Below, piece after piece: positions 58,021-64,000 of a DNA stretch of 64,000 bases; the stretch's first letter is position 1; every line of letters starts with the position of its first letter. Source of the DNA: Calendula officinalis (taxonomy: Eukaryota > Streptophyta > Magnoliopsida > Asterales > Asteraceae); the NCBI GenBank assembly GCA_963853835.1, contig OY970834.1, positions 38,037,257 to 38,101,256 of the forward strand, written 5' to 3'. Under the pieces are notes generated by a model. The model was not told where the DNA came from, did no database searches, and saw only the letters and a program-made list of their open reading frames with translations. The translations under genes and the position numbers were made by a program.

Positions 58021-58198
58021 AATATAATGAACGTCACAACTAGCGTCTCTACTATTAGGACACGATGGTAGATGTCACTAAATCAGCGACTTCTTAGTAG
58101 TGACTTTCTTGTCGATGTCACTATGAGCGTCACTAGCTTCAAATATGTCACTAATGATGTCGCTAAATGTGTCGCTAAAGGGGCTTTTTTTTGTAGTG
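58021..58198. repeat. CACTA right terminus and subterminal repeats
   Basis: GTCACTA, GTCGCTAAA and AGCGACTTC motifs in both orientations end in GGGGCTTTTTTTTGTAGTG, followed by the GTT duplication. Confidence 0.9.
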
Positions 58199-58201
58199 GT
58201 T

Positions 58202-58542
58202 ATTGCTTATATAAAAAATAATCTTATTAATTTTCATATTGTATTGCAAAAAGGGATGGACATACCATATATCACGGATAACATGTGTAACCCAATTTTC
58301 TAAGTCCTGTAAACAAGAATTGAATATACTTTTTTAGTTTAGTTGATATTCATAAAAAAATGCATAACTTGTACAACCATCAAATCTTTTTTTCCGATCT
58401 CGCCTGCAAAGTGAATTCTTTCTTAGGAAATTTAGTTGCAACCGGCTACAAAGGGAATACTTTCTTAGGCTACTCGGTATGGGTCCGAGCACGCCGTGTA
58501 AATGCTGATATGGAAAGGGGTGCACGCCGTGGAGATGCTTGA
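58202..58542. other. Intergenic, nothing assigned
   Basis: No supported gene. Confidence 0.4.
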
Positions 58543-58550
58543 AACACCAC

Positions 58551-58727
58551 CAGTGGAGGACCTAGTATGGTGCACGGGGTTGCCCGTGCAACTCCTAAAT
58601 TTTTTCTGAATAGTGTTAAAATAATGTTAAAATTTTTAAGTTTTGTTTCGTTAGTGATGGTGACATCCTTCAGAAAAAAAATGAACAATTGGAGACACCC
58701 CTCAATCTTTTTCCTGGTCCGCCACTT
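58551..58727 (+). mobile_element. hAT-type MITE
   Basis: CAGTGGAGGACCTAG...CTGGTCCGCCACTT (177 bp) is flanked by a perfect 8-bp duplication AACACCAC (58543-58550, 58728-58735). The CAGTGG-type inverted ends and 8-bp duplication fit the hAT superfamily. Confidence 0.88.
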
Positions 58728-58735
58728 AACACCAC

Positions 58736-59547
58736 CCGACCATGGCGTGAGATGGTCTCGTGGAAGAAACGTGGCCACGTGCATGGGGTGGGACGATGAA
58801 TTCGAGGAGCATTCGACTGTTGAAAAACCCAGAAAGCGTACTAGTTGGTCGGAGAAAACTGATGCTGCTTTGCGCCGGAGAAAACAATTGTATGTGAAAT
58901 ACGTTGGGGAAAACGACCTTGGTGTAGTAAAATGGGCTTTTAGTAAAATGATTAATTTGGGCTAATGGGCCAGCCTTTTTATAAATCTGAAAAAAAAAGT
59001 CATTTCATTAAATAATTTTTTCTAGTAAAATACAGAAAAATAACTCTATAGACGCATGTAAACGGTTAATAGATGTTGTTTTCATGTTTTAGAACAAATG
59101 AAAAAGAAATGGGACATGGAAATTAAGATGGTGTGGTGTGGTGTGCTGAGTATTTTCCTAAAAAATGATATAATGTAGTTGTTGAGGTGACAGATGATGT
59201 GACAAAAAAATATATGAAATGATACTTATTCCCACTAACCTTGGAATTTAGTTGCAACCGAATCATTGAAGTCCCACTCACCATTAAAATAAACTTTGGT
59301 GTAATTCCATGTTCTCTGAATAAGACATTACTCTTATAAGAGTGTTCTGTTTATAACAGCTTCCTGATGCCGAGTTTATACTTAAGATGTATACGACCTA
59401 ATTGTTACGTGATTATTTCCGAATCTTCATCTAGATATCTAGTATGTGTTTGATCACCCCTTACACATATTCTTAGATCACACATCGAAACAAGGTGTTT
59501 TGGATCTTTTGGGATTCAGAGGATGTTTGATACGAGCTAATACAAGT
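58736..59547. other. Intergenic with an unrecognised open stretch
   Basis: 58785-58965 (+) reads DDEFEEHSTVEKPRKRTSWS, then EKTDAALRRRKQLYVKYVGE, and looks exon-like, but I do not know the family and it has no clear start. The rest is AT-rich and unassigned. Confidence 0.3.
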
Positions 59548-59628
59548 CAAGCACATACAACCCACTCATAGATTGAAACACACGTACAAGCCACTCATGC
59601 ATTAACACACATGTACAAACCACTCATG
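59548..59628. repeat. Short minisatellite (about 29-bp unit, three copies)
   Basis: Units of the type CCACTCATGCATTAACACAC then ATGTACAAA recur three times. The last overlaps the 8-bp target site of the next hAT element. Confidence 0.65.
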
Positions 59629-60207
59629 CAGGGGTGGACCTAGTATGGGGCACTCAAAATTTTTGAATTGGTGTTAATTTTGTTCTTTTTAATGTAGGTG
59701 ACACCCCTAAGAAAAAATGCAACGAATATTCTTATGTAGTAGAATTAATAATAATATATGTTCTATTTCAATATTTTAAAAAAATATAACTAAAGAGAAA
59801 TACAATTAAAGTTCAATAAAAAATTAAGTAAAGTCCATTACTCCTTATTTATTAAGTTTCTATTATTTACAGATTCCGAAACAAGAGAACATGAATTTTC
59901 CCTTTGCTATATATTTTCCTCAATGAAGCTTCTAAAGACAGATTTGCACACTAAATTGAGCGAAATTTTTTTAATCAAGCGTCGATTTGTGTAGTAGAAA
60001 AAAACACTTTTAGATGTTACAATTAAAAGTGTAATCAATCGTTTTTAGAAAATGAAAGAACGAATTAGGTCAACTTTAGACTGTAATTTATAGACGTTTT
60101 TTTTACATATATAATAAATCGTACTTTCCAATTTCTTTTTATGTTTTTTATATAGTATGAATAAAAAATTGTACAACCCCTCAAATTTTTTTCCGGATCC
60201 GCCATTG
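59629..60207 (+). mobile_element. hAT-type element, longer family member
   Basis: CAGGGGTGGACCTAG...GGATCCGCCATTG (579 bp) has perfect 8-bp duplications CACTCATG (59621-59628, 60208-60215). Its 3' third matches 4025-4262 and its ends match the 177-bp MITEs at 4340 and 58551, which look like internal-deletion derivatives. No transposase is present. Confidence 0.88.
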
Positions 60208-60439
60208 CACTCATGCATATGTAAAGTCAAAATCATGCATTAATTAAGGAAACACTAGTATACAATTTTTCCATGCACTAGTTCACTACAGTATTTGGCA
60301 CCACCTATGTTCGTTTGCTTGTTCCTAAAATACTAGGATTACTTTGTTTTCTTGCTATTTAAATTAAAATTTATAACTTGTTTTTGGAATGAAAAAAAGA
60401 AGAAAATAAAAAGAATAGCATCAACGTGTTTAATCTATT

Positions 60440-61147
60440 GGGATAATTTCATACATATCCTTGTAAACTTATAATATTACGTATATATCCTTGTAAACTT
60501 CATTATTACGTATATATCCTTTCAAAACTTTAAAACTCTCATATATATCCTTTATCCTAATTTAATAATATTTAAAACTTTTAAAATTTATAAAAAATAT
60601 ATATCCTAATTTAAATTAATGGTAAAATACCCTAAATACCCTTAACCCTCATTAATCAAGTGATTAACCTTCTTGGTCTGCCGTCATACATCTAGGTTCA
60701 TACCCCATTTGCATCACTTCAGTCGTATGCGTATATCATCCAAATTAGATATGTTGATTGCCCCAAGCAACCATACACGAGAAGAAAGTCAATATCGATA
60801 TAATCCATAAATTTAATGCGTGAATGGTGGGTCTGAACCAATATGTAAGTATGAATAAATTGTAAATATGAAACTACGAAAGACTGTAAATGAGTATTAT
60901 GATGGCCGACCAAGAAGGTTAATCACTTAATTAATGAAAGGCTAAGGATATTTAGGTATTTTACCATTAACTTAAATTAAGATATATATATTTTTTTAAA
61001 TTTTAAAAGTTTTAAATATTATTAAATTAGGATAAAGGATATATACGGTGGTTTTAAGGTTTTTGAAGGATACATACGTAATAATGAAGTTTGCAAGGAT
61101 ATATCCGTAATATTGAAAGTTTCCAAGGATATGTATGAAATTATCCC
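60440..61147. mobile_element. Foldback MULE with ~240-bp TIRs
   Basis: GGGATAATTTCATACATATC at 60440 is mirrored by GATATGTATGAAATTATCCC at the right end. The inverted repeats extend to about 60680 and from about 60898, leaving a loop of only about 215 bp. The 9-bp duplication TAATCTATT flanks both sides (60431-60439, 61148-61156). The structure fits a Mutator-like foldback element. It lies about 670 bp upstream of the MED14 start codon. Confidence 0.9.
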
Positions 61148-61156
61148 TAATCTATT

Positions 61157-61815
61157 AAGGGAACACTAGTATACCATTTTTCTTACTATTTAAACCGTTC
61201 ATATATTCGCATCATTTAAAGATTATCCGGATGCTACTAACAACTCCTAAATCTGTTATCAACGTGTTTCAGTTGAAATTTCTCAGATGTCCCAATCCAT
61301 GATTTACGTACGCGAGGGTTCATTCTCGGTCGATCTCTTCAAAGTAAATATAGGCAGAGGTAAAAACAATAATTAACTTCGAAAAAGGGGCAATATTGCA
61401 AATATTAGGAGTATGGGGCAAAACTTACAAGTATTCAATAACGAGGGTAGTTTTTTTTAAGTAATACCTTTTGACATTTGGATCTTTTCTCTTGTATAAA
61501 TACACATTCTTGAAAAAAGGATTACCAGTTACAATTACAAGCGGAAAATAGAAAGAAGCCGAAACACACACAAGATTCGCGGCGGAAGCAAGCATAGGGC
61601 GACGCCGGAGCGGCTGACGGCGGTGAATCTGGTGGCAACGTGGACGGTCTTCTTCGATCGGTGGCGCCGTGGAGTGAAATCGGGAATATAACCGATCATT
61701 CGTTTCGCTTATTTTGAGCCCTAATTGTATTCAAATCGATATGTATTCGCTGCACTGTTAGAGGTTATTAATAATTGGTGGAATTACGTAGCTGTAACAT
61801 TACTAGAGACCTATA
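61157..61815 (+). promoter_or_regulatory. MED14 promoter and 5' UTR region
   Basis: There is no other gene here. A GC-richer stretch at about 61575-61680 (GACGCCGGAGCGGCTGACGG) and purine-rich sequence around 61540-61560 probably lie in the 5' UTR. A TTGTATAAATACAC at about 61493 is a plausible TATA region. Confidence 0.45.
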
Positions 61816-63658
61816 ATGGCGGAAATAGGTCAAGAATCGGTTGAATTTTCGACTTTGGTGAGTCGAGCTGCAGAGGAATCGTACCTTTCGTTGAAGGAGT
61901 TAGTGGAGAAATCGAAATCTTCCGAAATGTCTGATTCTGAAAAGAAGATTAGTATACTTAAGTATCTTGTTAAGACTCAACAACGTATGCTTAGACTCAA
62001 TGTTCTTGCCCAATGGTGCCAACAGGTTAGCAATTGTTTGGGTTTATTTTTATATTGTGCTCAAAATTAAAATTTTACATTACTCACCTTGTTGATTAGT
62101 TTTCCATATTTTTAGGGAAATATATGAAATAGAGATTCTGAAAATACGTTTATTGATGTGATTGATGGATTTCATATCAAGTTCTGATAATTAGAACATA
62201 AGTCAATAAACCTTGTGCTTGATCATGCTTCTGGAACAGATTAGGGTTTGGATCAGTAGGATAGAAATAATCCTTACTATTACTGAAGGCTGTTTAGGAA
62301 TAGTTTGCAAACTGATAAATACATTATAATAACGATTAATGACGTATAAATACTAAAAAAATACTGTCTTGATATGCAGGTGCCACTGATACAATATTGT
62401 CAGCAACTTGCATCAACATTATCAAGTCATGAAACATGTTTCACTCAAGCTGCAGATTCGATGTTTTTCATGCATGACGGGTTACAACAAGCTCGTGCTC
62501 CAATTTATGATGTTCCATCTGCCATTGAAATTCTTCTTACGGGAACTTACGAACGATTACCAAAATGCACAGAAGATGTAGGCATTCTAAGCACTTTAAC
62601 TGAAAAACAACAGAAACCTGTACTAAAAAAACTCGACACAATTGTCAGATCAAAACTACTAGAAACTTCACTACCAAAAGAGTTTTCAGAAGTCAAAATC
62701 TTTGATGGTACAGTACATGTTTATGTTCAAGGAGAATTTAAGGTTTTACTAACACTCGGTTATCGTGGACATCTGTCAATGTGGAGAATATTGCATTTGG
62801 AGATACTCGTTGGTGAAAAAAGTGGTTTTGTGAAACTTGAAGAAACGAGACGGTTTGTTCTTGGAGATGATTTAGAACGAAGAATGGCTGCTTCTGAAAC
62901 ACCATTTGCAACTTTATATTCAATTCTTCATGAATTTTGTGTAGCTCTTATTATGGATACTGTTATAAGACAAGTTCAAGCACTTAGGGTTGGTAGATGG
63001 AAAGATGCAATTCGGTTTGAGTTAATATCGGATGGTAATTCTGGTCAAAGTCAAAATACTGCTGGTGGGTCAATGCAAACGGGTCAAGATGGTGAAATTG
63101 AATCTGGTGGGCTTAGGACACCGGGATTAAAGATTTTATACTGGTTGGATTCTGATAAAAATAATGGAACATCTGATTCGGTTTCATGTCCTTTTATTAA
63201 GATTGAGCCCGGGCCTGATTTGAGGATAAAATGTGTTCATAGCTCGTTTGTTATTGATCCTTTAACTAATAAAGAAGCTGACTTTTCGATTGATCAAAGC
63301 TGTATTGATGTTGAGAAATTGCTATTAAATGCTATTTGTTGTAATAAGTATACTCGTTTGCTTGAAATATATAAAGAATTGGGGCAAAATTGTCATATTC
63401 GTCAAAGTGGCGGTGATGTCATCCTTCACTGCCCTGTTGATCAACCTGGTAACGAGTACAATAAGGTTAGTTAAAATGGAACATTTTTTGACTCATAAAA
63501 CATTAAATGAAAAATGAAATATTTAAATATTTTGTTGATGGATCATATTGAATTTTGATTTCTTTTTTGCAGGACAACAATTTGGAATCTGAAGGACAGG
63601 AAGTATTACGTGTGCGTGCTTATGGTTCATCGTTTTTTACACTTGGAATAAATATAAG
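61816..63658 (+). CDS. MED14: Mediator complex subunit 14, first three coding exons
   Basis: Exon 1 is 61816-62025 (70 codons), exon 2 is 62380-63465 (362 codons), exon 3 is 63573-63658. Both introns are GT-AG (62026-62379 and 63466-63572), as is the next donor (GT at 63659). The product begins MAEIGQESVEFSTLVSRAAE. It contains LKYLVKTQQRMLRLNVLAQW, FFMHDGLQQARAPIYDVPSA, LGYRGHLSMWRILHLEILVG and MDTVIRQVQALRVGRWKDAI, the conserved N-terminal domain of plant MED14 (STRUWWELPETER in Arabidopsis). MED14 is the scaffold subunit of nuclear Mediator, linking tail to head/middle and supporting RNA polymerase II transcription; Arabidopsis mutants have reduced cell number. About 460 of an expected 1,650-1,750 residues are inside the window. 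The start agrees with the family N-terminus. No lesion is seen. Confidence 0.95.
62026..62379 (+). other. MED14 intron 1
   Basis: It starts GTTAGCAATTG and ends TTGATATGCAG. Phase 0 on both sides. No element is seen inside. Confidence 0.9.
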
Positions 63659-63693
63659 GTATTACTCTAATAAATTTATATATATATATATAG

Positions 63694-64000
63694 GGTCCGG
63701 ATCCGGTGATGACTCTTTTCCCGGTGAGGACTGCGAGGACTAAAAAAAAAACCATAAAAATGATCCAAAACAAACTTTTTTCAAAAAAATTTCTTTTTTA
63801 AACTTAAAAATCGCAGCCTATAAGATCCAAAAAAAAAAAAAAAAAATTCAAAAATGTTCTTTTTTAAACTTAAATTTCTTTTTTTTTCAATTTTTTTTTT
63901 GTCAAATGTAGTAATAATCATGTTATGATCCACTTTTTATTACCGATTGATGTCCTCACGAGTCCTCACCGTTTTTGGAGTCCTCACCGGATCCCACTTC
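63694..64000. mobile_element. Inverted-repeat MITE in a MED14 intron
   Basis: GGGTCCGGATCCGGTGATGA near the left and the inverse of the last bases (GTGGGATCCGGTGAGGACTC) form imperfect terminal inverted repeats, with poly-A/T tracts between. It follows a (TA)n run and may continue past the window edge. The superfamily is not determined. Confidence 0.65.

Larger units (their letters stand above)
43360..58198. mobile_element. CACTA transposon carrying HDS exons (14.8 kb)
   Basis: The left end is CACTATAAGAAAAAAGTCAT; the inverse of the right end is CACTACAAAAAAAAGCCCC. Both are followed by TTTAGCGACA-type subterminal repeats, and GTT flanks both sides (43357-43359, 58199-58201), the 3-bp duplication of the superfamily. 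Inside are captured exons of HDS, a piece of TNP2 transposase, and several later insertions (MULE, Stowaway, copia, PIF). Removing these later insertions leaves about 3.9 kb. With only a transposase fragment it cannot move on its own. Confidence 0.92.

Noticed and set aside
58567..58965. 132-residue plus-strand frame
   Set aside because: Its first half is the hAT MITE at 58551-58727 and only the last part looks exon-like, so it is not a gene as a whole.

Overview
This window is nuclear DNA of a eudicot, possibly Asteraceae judging from the style of its retrotransposon LTRs (inference). It is AT-rich, has intron-containing host genes, and is mostly nested transposable elements. I found four host loci: an intact FLOWERING PROMOTING FACTOR 1-like gene (9832-10155, +), a frameshifted second copy of it (32278-32594, +), an SRC2-like C2-domain gene (36325-37377, -), and the first three coding exons of the Mediator subunit gene MED14 (61816-63658, +, running off the right end).

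Layout. 1-2684: the 5' half of a minus-strand copia element (gag, long leader, PBS, LTR). 2685-9600: intergenic DNA with two Stowaway MITEs, hAT relics and a CACTA-like relic that holds a long-TIR MULE. 9600-10630: FPF1-like gene. 10635-31234: a minus-strand copia element bounded by the 5-bp duplication ACATA. A PIF/Harbinger-type element sits in its left LTR, and a 13.9-kb non-autonomous gypsy (LARD-like) element sits in its gag with CAACC duplications. One LTR of that LARD was broken in turn by a truncated plus-strand gypsy element. 32278-37377: FPF1 pseudogene, a Harbinger transposase relic, a gypsy LTR fragment and the SRC2-like gene. 40330-43098: a solo LTR of the same family as the truncated gypsy element.

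43360-58198 is a 14.8-kb CACTA transposon (3-bp duplication GTT). It carries captured exons of the plastid isoprenoid gene HDS (ispG/GCPE), a TNP2 transposase remnant, a 1.2-kb MULE packed with CACATGTG palindromes, a Stowaway MITE, and a 9.5-kb gag-only copia element that itself holds a PIF/Harbinger transposon. From 58199 to the end there are hAT MITEs and a foldback-type MULE upstream of MED14, and another MITE in a MED14 intron.

The host genes show no operon-like cooperation. The main story is transposon nesting, for which target-site duplications let the order of insertion be read directly, plus capture of host exons by a CACTA element and decay of one member of an FPF1 pair.
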